From Aestuarierythrobacter sp037968495 (GTDB taxonomy: Bacteria > Pseudomonadota > Alphaproteobacteria > Sphingomonadales > Sphingomonadaceae): a stretch of 64,000 nt of DNA. Below, piece after piece: positions 42,199-51,443 of this stretch; positions within the stretch are counted from its first letter, which is position 1; the number at the start of each line of letters is the position of its first letter. Both the position numbers and the translations under genes were made by a program. The stretch covers positions 19,655-83,654 of the forward strand of contig JBBKVP010000060.1 in NCBI GenBank assembly GCA_037968495.1, in the 5' to 3' direction. Below the pieces are notes generated by a model that was not told the origin of the DNA, did not search any database, and saw only the letters and a list, made by a program, of their open reading frames with translations.

Positions 42199-42606
42199 TC
42201 AGGCTGCAGCGATGGATTTCGCAATTGTCGCAGCGTTCTCTCCGGTAAGGGTCTTGGCCAATTCGCCGACAAGCGCGCTTTCCAATTTGCCATGATAATG
42301 TCGCCGCATTTCCCCAAGCGTCTTGGGGTCTGCAATCACCATAAGCTGCTTGATATCACCTTCCATTACGGCTCGATTGAGCCATTCAGCGACTGCTGCA
42401 GCATGAGCCAACTCGTCCAAATCCGTTGCTCCAGTTTTCTGGCCCCCATCATCCTGGTGCTTAACGCCGGCGCTGAAGTTAGTCGCTTCAACGTCGGGTG
42501 TTTGGGCATTTTCTAGCTTTGGCTCGAATGCCTGGCCGGTGTTGTGCATGAGAATAAAACGCTCTCCGTCGACAATGGCAACGTGAGCTTTGTTCGGCAA
42601 TTTCAT
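42199..42606 (-). CDS. Host_attach family protein (baeRF-like)
   Basis: 135 residues, matching the 'protein required for attachment to host cells' family (ANKAHVAIVDGERFILMHNTGQAFEP; the end KTLGEMRRHYHGKLESALVGELAKTLTG). Despite the name, this family belongs to the eRF1-like baeRF group with likely ribosome or RNA-linked roles. Soluble, no signal peptide. It stands between groEL and the serine hydrolase on the same strand, after the groESL terminator, so it probably has its own promoter. True function not established. Confidence 0.85.
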   Translation of the reverse strand: MKLPNKAHVAIVDGERFILMHNTGQAFEPKLENAQTPDVEATNFSAGVKHQDDGGQKTGATDLDELAHAAAVAEWLNRAVMEGDIKQLMVIADPKTLGEMRRHYHGKLESALVGELAKTLTGENAATIAKSIAAA

Positions 42607-42689
42607 GGATCGTTTCTCCCTGGTGCTAGAACAACGGTGCGGATGAAGATGAGTGCCTGAAAATTTGCAACTTGTAAAAAATACAACGG

Positions 42690-42719
42690 AAAAGGCCCGG
42701 CGGATCGCTCCACCGGGCC
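42690..42719 (-). terminator. Intrinsic terminator of groESL
   Basis: Hairpin with arms GGCCCGG/CCGGGCC and inner GGA/TCC around TCGC, followed on the minus strand by TTTT. It lies 34 bases after the groEL stop. Confidence 0.85.
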
Positions 42720-42753
42720 CAAATCTGTGTGACGTTTAATCGGTATGACCGGC

Positions 42754-44406
<1,653 letters not shown>

Positions 44407-44457
44407 TTTCTAATTCCTTTGAATTGGTTTGATTGAAAAGCGTCGGTGAACTTGGGC

Positions 44458-44745
44458 TCAGCCCAGGATCCCCATGATGTCGCTTTCCTTCCTGATCACC
44501 TGGTCTTCACCGTCGAGCTTGTTCTCGGTGCCGGTCCATTTGCCGAACAGGACCTTGTCGCCAGCTTTGACGTCGAGCGGAGTTACCGTTCCGTCTTCAG
44601 CCTTCGCGCCGGAACCGACGGAGACGATTTCGCCTTCGCTGGGCTTTTCTTGCGCGCTGTCGGGGATGATGATGCCGCCGGCGGTCTTGGTGTCGGCTTC
44701 AATCCGGCGAACAAGAACGCGGTCGTGCAGGGGGCGAAATGCCAT
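44458..44745 (-). CDS. groES: Co-chaperonin GroES
   Basis: 95-residue lid of the GroEL chamber. FRPLHDRVLVRRIEAD, the mobile-loop region KTAGGIIIPDSAQEKP and LFGKWTGTE are conserved. First gene of the groES-groEL operon; a CIRCE element lies 39 bases upstream of its ATG, so HrcA repression is expected. Confidence 0.97.
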   Translation of the reverse strand: MAFRPLHDRVLVRRIEADTKTAGGIIIPDSAQEKPSEGEIVSVGSGAKAEDGTVTPLDVKAGDKVLFGKWTGTENKLDGEDQVIRKESDIMGILG

Positions 44746-44783
44746 GTGTCTGACCTCTTATCATTAGAGTGGTTAGGTTTCTG

Positions 44784-44810
44784 TTGGCACTCCCCTAGTG
44801 AGAGTGCCAG
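44784..44810 (-). promoter_or_regulatory. CIRCE element (HrcA operator) of groESL
   Basis: TTGGCACTC - 9 bases - GAGTGCCAG, matching the CIRCE consensus TTAGCACTC-N9-GAGTGCTAA with a compensated A-to-G/T-to-C pair. Position just upstream of groES is classical. Confidence 0.92.
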
Positions 44811-44890
44811 CGAAGATGGAGGTGGGGATGGTTGGATGGGGAGTCAACGGGTGGGGGCGTATTTTTGAGTTATTTGTTTAGCCGCTGCGC

Positions 44891-44962
44891 GGCGCCTCAA
44901 GCGCCGGGCGGATGCATCCGCATCCTTAGCTACCTCGTATAAGCTCGGGCGGGCGGTCGCCC
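44891..44962. repeat. Palindromic intergenic repeat, copy B (REP-like)
   Basis: GGCGC-CTCAA-GCGCC (44891-44905), the perfect palindrome GCGGATGCATCCGC (44908-44921) and GGGCG-GT-CGCCC (44951-44962), in the spacer between groES and the MATE gene. The outer hairpins match copy A at 14177; the stretch between them (about 45 bases here, 3 in copy A) looks like an insertion or a second element. Confidence 0.5.
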
Positions 44963-44991
44963 TTTGACTGCCGTGACCAAGGTTCGGTTCT

Positions 44992-46383
44992 TTAAATCAG
45001 GCCCAGCTTTTCTCGTCTGGCCCAGCGCCAGGTTAGGAGGATTGCGGCGACTAGCAGGCCTGCTGCCAGGCCGACCCAGACGCCTACGCCTTGCAGCGGG
45101 GTGTAGAAGGCGAGGCCGATGGCGACGCTGAAGCCCACTGCCCAATAGCTCAGGACGGCGAGCACCATAGGGATGCGCGTGTCCTGCAATCCGCGCAGGT
45201 TGCCTGCTGCTACAGCCTGTGCGGCGTCGACCAGTTGGAAGATCGCCGCTAGCACGAGGAACTGCACCGCGAAGCCAACCATGGCAGCATTCTTGGGCGC
45301 GTTCACATCGACATAGATCGACAGCACCAGATGCGGCGCGAACCACATGATGGCCGCCGTCACCATGCTGAAGCCGACCGCAATCGCCATCGCGACCCAG
45401 CCCGCGCGGCCCATCGCGGCGCGGTCGCCTGCGCCGTAATGATAGCCCACCCGGATGGTCGAGGCCTGTCCGATGCCGAATGGTATCTGGAACGCTAGCG
45501 CGGCGACTTGGAGCGCTATCGTGTGACCCGCCAGCTCGCTTGGCCCGATGCGTCCCATCAGAAATGCCGCGCCGCTGAACAGGCCCGCCTCGGCGATAAT
45601 GGTGAACATGATCGGCGCGCCGATGCGGATGATTTCCTGCATCCGGCTCCATTCGGTCCGCCACCAGTTTCCGAAGATTCGGTAACGTCGCAGCCGCTTG
45701 TCCCACGCAATCGCGGCGACATAGGCAAACATGATATAAAGCGACGTGACCACGCTCGCCATGGCGGAGCCTTGGAGCCCGTAAGCGGGCATTCCAAGAT
45801 TGCCGAATACCAGAACCCAGTTTGCGAGAATGCTGACTCCAATGGCCGAAGCGATGATCAACGTTGCGAAGATCGGGCGGTCGAGCGTGGAGACGAATAT
45901 TCGCAGCACATTCGCGATGACGCTCGGCACCATGGCGAAAATGATGATTGCCATAAAGGAACCGGCCATCGCCGAGATTACCGGATCCTGTCCGGTCGCC
46001 AGCATCAGCCGCTCGCCATTCAGGCAAGCGAGCATCCCCAACACACCGGCGACCACCGCGAGCCACAGCCCCATGCGGACACTGCGGCGGACCTCGCGCA
46101 CTGCATGCTTCTTGCGGCCAAGTTCTGCTGCGATCAGCGGTGCGACCGCTCCGGTCAGGCCCGACAGGCCCCACAGAACTAGGCCAAACAGCGCAATTGC
46201 GAGGCTGGATGCGGCCAGCTCATTCTCGCCCAGCCGCGCGACGAAAATCACGTCGATTGCATGGACCAGCATCTGCAGAAGATTGGCGAGCGCCAGCGGC
46301 CAGGCCAGCCGCATGGTTGCGGCAAACTCTGTGCGCCATGGCCCGTGTGTCACGGCCGGCTGAAAGGCTCCTGCGTTCGGCAT
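44992..46383 (-). CDS. MATE family multidrug efflux transporter
   Basis: 463 residues with about twelve membrane helices in two similar halves (LAWPLALANLLQMLVHAIDVIFVARLG and the later IGAPIMFTIIAEAGLFSGAAFLMGRIG). Family NorM/DinF-like, exporting cationic drugs in exchange for Na+ or H+. The N-terminus is short and soluble. Monocistronic; divergent from the PagL-like gene. Confidence 0.93.
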   Translation of the reverse strand: MPNAGAFQPAVTHGPWRTEFAATMRLAWPLALANLLQMLVHAIDVIFVARLGENELAASSLAIALFGLVLWGLSGLTGAVAPLIAAELGRKKHAVREVRRSVRMGLWLAVVAGVLGMLACLNGERLMLATGQDPVISAMAGSFMAIIIFAMVPSVIANVLRIFVSTLDRPIFATLIIASAIGVSILANWVLVFGNLGMPAYGLQGSAMASVVTSLYIMFAYVAAIAWDKRLRRYRIFGNWWRTEWSRMQEIIRIGAPIMFTIIAEAGLFSGAAFLMGRIGPSELAGHTIALQVAALAFQIPFGIGQASTIRVGYHYGAGDRAAMGRAGWVAMAIAVGFSMVTAAIMWFAPHLVLSIYVDVNAPKNAAMVGFAVQFLVLAAIFQLVDAAQAVAAGNLRGLQDTRIPMVLAVLSYWAVGFSVAIGLAFYTPLQGVGVWVGLAAGLLVAAILLTWRWARREKLGLI

Positions 46384-46507
46384 AAAGCCGGTCCGGTTAG
46401 GCGCGATGGACGTTACGGCGAAGCGGAACCTTGTGAGTACGGCCAGTTTGCTTCAGCCTGCGGCAAGCTTGCCACAGCCAGAGCGGCGGCGAACGGGAAA
46501 TAATCGC

Positions 46508-47044
46508 ATGCGCCGTATATCAACATTTGCTGCTGGCTTGAGCCTAGGCTTGGCCAGCCCCGCCGCTGCCCAAGAGGCGTTCGTCGGCGCGTATTTGCAT
46601 GAGGTGGGCACGCCCTTCACTTTCACCGTCGACGAAGGCGGCGCCGATATTCAGGTAGGCTACCGCTTTGCTCCGGTCGACGCACTGAGCTTCATCGGCA
46701 GGCCGCAGCCCTATGTGCTGGCCTCGGTCAACACCGCTGGCGACACAAGCTTTGCAGGCGGCGGGCTAAGCTGGAAAATCGGGAATGGCCCCATTTATGT
46801 TCGCCCCGGCATCGGGCTGATCGTGCATGATGGCCCAAGCGAGCGCTTCGATCCGGTTTCACGAAAGCGCACAGACCTCGGCAGCCGCGTACTGTTCGAA
46901 CCGGAACTGGCTATCGGTGCGCGGGTTTCGGAGCGTGTCTCGATAGAGGCAAGCTGGGTTCACATCAGCCACGCACGGCTATTTAATGCGGGACAGAACC
47001 CCGGAATAGATATGATAGGGCTACGGCTGAATTTGGCGATGTAA
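46508..47044 (+). CDS. Acyloxyacyl hydrolase / lipid A deacylase (PagL-like)
   Basis: 178 residues. Signal peptide ISTFAAGLSLGLASPAAAQ, then an eight-stranded outer-membrane barrel pattern. The PagL active-site region is present: H152-x-S154 in WVHISHARLFNAGQNPG, where His and Ser act with an acidic residue further on. PagL removes a 3-O acyl chain from lipid A at the cell surface. ATG 46508 places the signal peptide at the start; a longer frame from 46406 lacks one. The family call is good, activity is inferred. Confidence 0.82.
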   Translation: MRRISTFAAGLSLGLASPAAAQEAFVGAYLHEVGTPFTFTVDEGGADIQVGYRFAPVDALSFIGRPQPYVLASVNTAGDTSFAGGGLSWKIGNGPIYVRPGIGLIVHDGPSERFDPVSRKRTDLGSRVLFEPELAIGARVSERVSIEASWVHISHARLFNAGQNPGIDMIGLRLNLAM

Positions 47045-47166
47045 TTTAATGACCGCAATTGGGTGGTTAGCCGACCCTAGATTAGGTATATTCTTGGCAA
47101 TAGACTAGGCCAATGCTGCAATGACTTAGATGTCGCGCAAATGGGGGCAGAATTATCGACCATATT

Positions 47167-48522
47167 GTGACCGCACAGGGTGCGCCGGGTCAACTGCACA
47201 AAGTGCTCGGGTTTAGCTTCGCATTGGCGGTCGGGGTTGGGAGCGTGATTGGCGCCGGGATTATGCGAACGCCCGGTTCTGTAATCGACGCACTGCCTGT
47301 TGCAGAGTTGGCGTTGTTGTTGTGGCTGCTAGGCGGCATCCACTGTATTCTGGTGGCCAATACCGCTTCAGAGCTTGTGTCTGCCTTGCCTAAAGCAGGA
47401 GGGGTATATGTGCCGGTCCGAAAGGCATTTGGGCAATCTATGGGCCTTTTGACGGGCTGGGTAGATTGGCTGGCTTACGTCGCAGGAATGGCGGCATTGG
47501 CTGTGGTGTCGGCGGAATTCCTAGCCCTCCTGATACCTTCGTTAGACGATAATATTGCGCTGATCGCCGCAGCGTTCGGCCTAGTGTCAGTTGCTATCAA
47601 TTTCTTCGGCGTCAAAGAAGGCGCGATCGCCCAAATGGTCGGCAGCCTTCTCAAGTTCGTCTTCCTGTTAGTAATTATCGGCATTATTTTTCTATCAGAG
47701 CCAATTGTGCCAGCAGCGAACAGTGCTGTTCAAGGTCGGGAAATTGAACCGTTCGGAGTGCTGGCTATCGTGGTCGCTTACCAGCTGATCTACGGTGCCT
47801 ATGCTGGTTGGATTGCGCCCGTATATTTTGCTGAGGAAGACGTTGAGACGCGCCGTAACATTCCACGCGGCTTGGTAGTGTCTGTGGTCACTATCACGGT
47901 GGTTTACTTATTGTTTAATGCGAGCCTTTTCCACGTCTTGCCGATTGATCAATTGCGGCAATCTGATCTGCCCATTGCCGTCGCTCTGACGAATATTTTC
48001 GGCCCGCTTGGCGGAAAAATCGTAGCCGGCGGCGCGTTGCTTTTGGCTGCCAGTTGCCTCAACAGCTCGGTGATGGTTGTGCCTCGCGTCCTATATGGGA
48101 TGGGCCGTGACGGGCTGTTTCCTAGGATTGCTATGCGGGTAAACAAGGGCGGCACCCCAGATGTCGCGCTCGGCCTGTCGGCCGCACTCATGCTTATCCT
48201 AGTGTTTACTGGCGGGTTTGAATTTTTGTTCAGACTTATGGGTGCACTCACGATTTTGGTGCTGGTTCTCTATCAAATGTCTCTTTTTGGGTTGCGCCGT
48301 AGTCACCCAGAGCTCCAACGGCCCTATCGGGCAAAATTCTATCCTATCGTGCCAGCGTTAGTCCTGATGCTTGACCTTGGGCTGCTTGCAGCATTTGTTG
48401 CGTCTGACTTATTCAGCGGCGCAGTGATGCTTGCGCTAGTTTCTATCTGCATTCCGATTGGCCACTATCTTGCCCGCCAGCGGACAATTGACGCAGCTGC
48501 TCGCCGGAGCAATGATGGATAA
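47167..48522 (+). CDS. APC family amino acid permease
   Basis: 451 residues with about twelve membrane helices. The family start GFSFALAVGVGSVIGAGIMRTPGSV includes the Gly-rich substrate-binding break in helix 1. Other conserved parts are KAGGVYVPVRKAFGQSMGLLTGWVDWLAY and GMGRDGLFPRIAMRVNKGGTPDVAL. GTG 47167 is the likely start; no strong ribosome binding site is near. Base use looks more AT-rich than its neighbours, perhaps acquired. Substrate not decidable. Confidence 0.92.
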   Translation: MTAQGAPGQLHKVLGFSFALAVGVGSVIGAGIMRTPGSVIDALPVAELALLLWLLGGIHCILVANTASELVSALPKAGGVYVPVRKAFGQSMGLLTGWVDWLAYVAGMAALAVVSAEFLALLIPSLDDNIALIAAAFGLVSVAINFFGVKEGAIAQMVGSLLKFVFLLVIIGIIFLSEPIVPAANSAVQGREIEPFGVLAIVVAYQLIYGAYAGWIAPVYFAEEDVETRRNIPRGLVVSVVTITVVYLLFNASLFHVLPIDQLRQSDLPIAVALTNIFGPLGGKIVAGGALLLAASCLNSSVMVVPRVLYGMGRDGLFPRIAMRVNKGGTPDVALGLSAALMLILVFTGGFEFLFRLMGALTILVLVLYQMSLFGLRRSHPELQRPYRAKFYPIVPALVLMLDLGLLAAFVASDLFSGAVMLALVSICIPIGHYLARQRTIDAAARRSNDG

Positions 48523-48592
48523 TTGCCCCAGCCGGAGCGTTGAGGCTGATCTTTAGGAATGTCAGCAATTGGGTAGTAAGCTGCCGAAACAG

Positions 48593-48621
48593 AAAAGGGC
48601 GGCACCTTGCGGTACCGCCCT
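48593..48621 (-). terminator. Intrinsic terminator of rplL
   Basis: 11-base arms with one mismatch around GCAA (minus strand), followed by TTTT on the minus strand. About 80 bases after the rplL stop and convergent with the permease gene. Confidence 0.8.
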
Positions 48622-48702
48622 CCCATCTGCGGGCGCTTCAAGACACCCACAAAACTGTAGACTAGATCACTTGAGCGAGCCCAAACAGTCCGCCAAACTC
48701 AA

Positions 48703-49074
48703 TTACTTGAGTTCAACAGTACCGCCGGCTGCTTCAATCTTGCCCTTGATTTCTTCGGCTTCAGCCTTGTTGACGCCTTCTTTGATAGGCTTAGGCGCGC
48801 TTTCAACGAGGCCCTTGGCTTCGGTCAGGCCGAGACCCGTGATAGCACGGACTTCCTTGATGACCTGAATCTTCTTGCCGCCGTCACCCGTCAGGATAAC
48901 GTCGAATTCGGTCTGCTCTTCAGCAGCTTCGCCAGCGGCAGCAGCCGGTCCGGCAACTGCAACTGCAGCAGCGGCGCTAACGCCCCATGATTCTTCGAGA
49001 GCGGTTGCAAGTTCAGCCGCTTCAAGAACGGTAAGTTTCGAAAGTTCTTCTACAAGCTTGGCGATATCGGCCAT
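48703..49074 (-). CDS. rplL: 50S ribosomal protein L7/L12
   Basis: 123-residue stalk protein that recruits translation GTPases. N-terminal dimerisation helices (MADIAKLVEELSKLTVLEAAELATALEE), Ala-rich hinge (AAAAVAVAGPAAAAGEAA), and the C-terminal domain with KKIQVIKEVRAITGLGLTEAKGLVESAP. Co-transcribed with rplJ (72 bases). It is on the opposite strand from rpoB, unlike the common rplJL-rpoBC order. Confidence 0.98.
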   Translation of the reverse strand: MADIAKLVEELSKLTVLEAAELATALEESWGVSAAAAVAVAGPAAAAGEAAEEQTEFDVILTGDGGKKIQVIKEVRAITGLGLTEAKGLVESAPKPIKEGVNKAEAEEIKGKIEAAGGTVELK

Positions 49075-49146
49075 GTTGATTTACTCCAATTAAAAAGACT
49101 GGTCGGGGACGATTGCCCCCGAAATTGTTCGTATTGCTTAAACCGT

Positions 49147-49662
49147 TTATGCCGCTTCTTTGGCGCCGTAGGCACCGAAGACACGGGCAAGCTTTGCAGC
49201 GGGTGCGTTGATCACCTGAGCGACCTTGGTCGCAGGGGCGTTCATCAGACCCACCAGCTTGCCGCGAAGCTCGTTGAGGCTTGGCAATGACGCGAGCGCC
49301 TTAATGCCAGCTACGTCGAGCATCTGCCCGCCCATAGATCCGCCGACGATTTCGAGCTTGTCGTTCGTCTTGGCGAATTCCACGGCAGCCTTGGCAGCAG
49401 CGACCGGATCGGTCGAAGTGGCTAGAGCTGTTGGACCGGTGAGCAATTCGCTCAGGCCGGTGTAATCCGTGTCTTTCAGGGCGAGATTGGCGAGACGGTT
49501 CTTCGCAACCTTATAGCTGCCGCCAGCTTCACGCATTTTCGAGCGCAGATCGGTAGACTGAGCCACCGTCAGGCCGAGATTGCGGGTCACAACGACCACG
49601 CCGCTCTCTTTGAAAGTTGCGTTAAGTTCAGCGACCGCGTCAGATTTTTGCGAACGATCCAT
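49147..49662 (-). CDS. rplJ: 50S ribosomal protein L10
   Basis: 171-residue stalk base protein. The N-terminus MDRSQKSDAVAELNATFKESGVVVVTRNLGLTVAQ and GGSMGGQMLDVAGIKALASLPSLNELRGKLVG are typical. ATG 49662 is preceded by GAAGGAG; five more codons upstream are open. It anchors the L7/L12 dimers and, by autogenous control, binds its own leader. Confidence 0.97.
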   Translation of the reverse strand: MDRSQKSDAVAELNATFKESGVVVVTRNLGLTVAQSTDLRSKMREAGGSYKVAKNRLANLALKDTDYTGLSELLTGPTALATSTDPVAAAKAAVEFAKTNDKLEIVGGSMGGQMLDVAGIKALASLPSLNELRGKLVGLMNAPATKVAQVINAPAAKLARVFGAYGAKEAA

Positions 49663-49996
49663 GCCGTACTCCTTCACTATGGCCGCGAGACAAAATGCCG
49701 TGCGACCGGCTAACGTATGTCCATACCGCTTGCGCGATACGGGCGAGTCCGTTGATGGGGAAGGAGGTGCACCAGTCCGTTTGGAGTGGTGCGATTGCAG
49801 TAGCGCGAGGCCGGCTGCGAAAACTCTGATCCCCGCCTAGGCTGGAAATTAAGAAAGCCATATTGCCTTCACCAACTGTCTCGGACGGATGTTCGCTGAA
49901 CCCGTCAGTCCAGCGAACGAGCGGGCAATTAGCAGAAAAGCCGGACGGGTCAACCCCATCCGGCCTTCTGAATGTAGTGCGAATGAACGCAGATGA
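49663..49996 (-). other. rplJ upstream region: possible L10 leader, then lipoprotein terminator
   Basis: 334 bases without a gene. The part next to rplJ (to about 49840) is rich in short complementary segments (for example GCACCACTCC near GGACTGGTGC on the minus strand), as expected for an L10-binding leader, but I cannot match the consensus with confidence. The far end carries the terminator of the lipoprotein gene at 49936-49964. Confidence 0.4.
49936..49964 (-). terminator. Intrinsic terminator of the small lipoprotein gene
   Basis: Arms GCCGGA(CGGG) and (CCCC)ATCCGGC around TCAA; TTTT follows on the minus strand. It lies 32 bases after the lipoprotein stop. Confidence 0.8.
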
Positions 49997-50239
49997 TTAC
50001 ATCGTGTCGGCGGTATCTTCCAGAGTTTCGGCTTTTTCTTCGAGCTTGGCAGCTTCACCTGGATTGCCAGCGTCTTCAGCCATTTCAGCCTGGGCTTCGA
50101 GAGCGTCGGACTTTTCGTCCATGACTTCAGCTTGCGCTTCCATCACGTCGTCTTTTTCTTCGCCAAGATCTTCGGCTGGTCCGTCACAAGCGATTGCCAT
50201 CATGGCGAGTGGCAGGGCGGCGAAAGCAAATTTCTTCAT
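49997..50239 (-). CDS. Small acidic helical lipoprotein
   Basis: 80 residues. MKKFAFAALPLAMMAIAC is a signal peptide with a weaker lipobox (AIAC, Cys18), so lipidation is likely but not certain. The mature part is Glu/Asp/Ala/Lys-rich and would form a helix or coiled coil (EEKDDVMEAQAEVMDEKSDALEAQAEMAED, given here as its key span by composition). Third member of the Ala/Glu-rich lipoprotein set with those at 5656 and 40684. Own terminator. Function unknown. Confidence 0.75.
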   Translation of the reverse strand: MKKFAFAALPLAMMAIACDGPAEDLGEEKDDVMEAQAEVMDEKSDALEAQAEMAEDAGNPGEAAKLEEKAETLEDTADTM

Positions 50240-50333
50240 ATGTTTTTCCCTCTTTAATTCGGTCATCGCACAAGCAAGAGTGCTAGGCGACAAATTTCTC
50301 AACGGCCGCCTGGCATAAAGTGTTCCGAGAATC

Positions 50334-50540
50334 TTACTCTGGTTCGCAAGTGAGTAAGTCCCCCGGCTGGCATTCCAGCTCGCGGCAGATCGCCTCGAGG
50401 GTGGAGAAACGCATTGCCTTGGCTTTGCCCGTTTTCAGGATCGACAGGTTGGCGAGGGTGAGGCCGACACGCTCGGCGAGCTCGGTTAAAGTCATGCGGC
50501 GATCGTGGAGCAGATCGTCCAATTTAACAGCTATGGGCAT
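50334..50540 (-). CDS. XRE-family transcriptional regulator (YozG-like)
   Basis: 68-residue single-domain HTH protein (MPIAVKLDDLLHDRRMTLTELAERVGLTLANLSILKTGKAKAMRFSTLEAICRELECQPGDLL). This short form typically accompanies a DUF2975 membrane protein. Its ATG overlaps the DUF2975 stop (TGATG). It probably represses its own operon through the repeated CAATA motifs upstream. Confidence 0.88.
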   Translation of the reverse strand: MPIAVKLDDLLHDRRMTLTELAERVGLTLANLSILKTGKAKAMRFSTLEAICRELECQPGDLLTCEPE

Positions 50541-51082
50541 CAGACAGTTCCTTCCAGATCGTCGCGCATCGCGGCGCCGTGGCGGAATACTCGGGCCAGG
50601 ATGAAGAGTGTGAGGATCAGAACCAAGCCGCTGCCGCCAAAGCCGCCGTTCATTTCCACTTTTTCGCCCGCATCTTGGGCAACCGAAGCGACGTAAACCA
50701 CCGGGAATGCGAGAATGATCCCCCAGACATGACCGGCAATTGCAGTCCAGCCCATCCGGCTCAACCGGGTGGCGTTCTCAGGTGTGAAGGGATCGCCATC
50801 ACGAACGGTGTCGGTGATCTTCAGAAGCAGATAGAAGAAGTAGATCGCGATCGCGAGCAGTCCGGCTATCCCGATCAGCATGCCGAACAGTGTCCAAATG
50901 AAGGGCCAGCCGTGTCCGGTCACCCCGTCTGCGGCCAATTCCGCAAGCATGTCAGCCTGAAAGATCAGGACAAATGGCGCGCCGATGAGGACCATCGTGG
51001 CGGCAAAGGCGAGCACACCCATGATGAAGTAGACGATGAATCTGAGCGCTGTCAGCAGCGGATCTTTTGTAAGAATGTTCAT
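50540..51082 (-). CDS. DUF2975 family membrane protein
   Basis: 180 residues with about four hydrophobic segments (ALRFIVYFIMGVLAFAATMVLIGAPFVLIF, PFIWTLFGMLIGIAGLLAIAIYFFYLLLKI, MGWTAIAGHVWGIILAFPVVYVA, GFGGSGLVLILTLFILARVF). DUF2975 proteins usually form a pair with a small XRE regulator; function unknown. Middle gene of a three-gene unit with a 40-residue protein upstream and the XRE gene downstream. Confidence 0.85.
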   Translation of the reverse strand: MNILTKDPLLTALRFIVYFIMGVLAFAATMVLIGAPFVLIFQADMLAELAADGVTGHGWPFIWTLFGMLIGIAGLLAIAIYFFYLLLKITDTVRDGDPFTPENATRLSRMGWTAIAGHVWGIILAFPVVYVASVAQDAGEKVEMNGGFGGSGLVLILTLFILARVFRHGAAMRDDLEGTV

Positions 51083-51105
51083 GGCAAAGTCCCTCGGTTT
51101 GCAAG

Positions 51106-51228
51106 TCAGGCAATGGCAGTGATGAAAGTGGTCCCCGCCGGACTAACGCTTGCTGCTGGTACGAAAAGCGCTGCCGTAATGAAAGCGGCGGCGAGAAGAG
51201 CGAGCGTGTTGTTCAAAAAGCGGGTCAT
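51106..51228 (-). CDS. 40-residue hydrophobic small protein
   Basis: MTRFLNNTLALLAAAFITAALFVPAASVSPAGTTFITAIA in outline: basic N-terminus, one hydrophobic helix, then a Ser/Thr/Ala tail, like a small membrane or exported peptide. GGAG stands before ATG 51228. First gene of the unit leading into DUF2975 (23 bases) and the XRE regulator, under the repeated CAATA operator candidates. Not recognised; small size means it could be missed by automatic annotation. Confidence 0.55.
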   Translation of the reverse strand: MTRFLNNTLALLAAAFITAALFVPAASVSPAGTTFITAIA

Positions 51229-51247
51229 TATTGTTCTCCGATGTGCC

Positions 51248-51310
51248 CAATATTGATAAACAATAAGAATACCGAGCATATTGTCAAGCAATAATATCGA
51301 AAAACAATAT
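51248..51310 (-). promoter_or_regulatory. CAATA repeat array, operator candidate for the XRE regulator
   Basis: CAATATTG (51248-51255), CAATAA (51261), the perfect inverted repeat TATTG-TCAAG-CAATA (51279-51293) and CAATAT (51305-51310) within 63 AT-rich bases just upstream of the 40-residue protein gene. Their density and symmetry suit binding by the small XRE protein. Confidence 0.55.
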
Positions 51311-51414
51311 GAGGCTGATTGATAAACGAAAATTTTACAATTCCGTCAGATCGCTAAATCGGATGGTGGTTCACGCGGACCAAAACCACTCAGCGCGAGT
51401 CTTTCTTACAGGGT

Positions 51415-51443
51415 TTGACTCGGGGAGACCTCGTTCCTATATG
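51415..51443 (+). promoter_or_regulatory. Sigma70-type promoter of rpoBC
   Basis: TTGACT (51415-51420), 17-base spacer, TATATG (51438-51443). The best sigma70 match seen in the window. A start about 51450 would leave a leader of roughly 225 bases before rpoB. Confidence 0.75.

Noticed and set aside
44811..44890. RpoH-type promoter for groES
   Set aside because: TTGACT and CCATCT are present on the minus strand but 22 bases apart, too far for the consensus.
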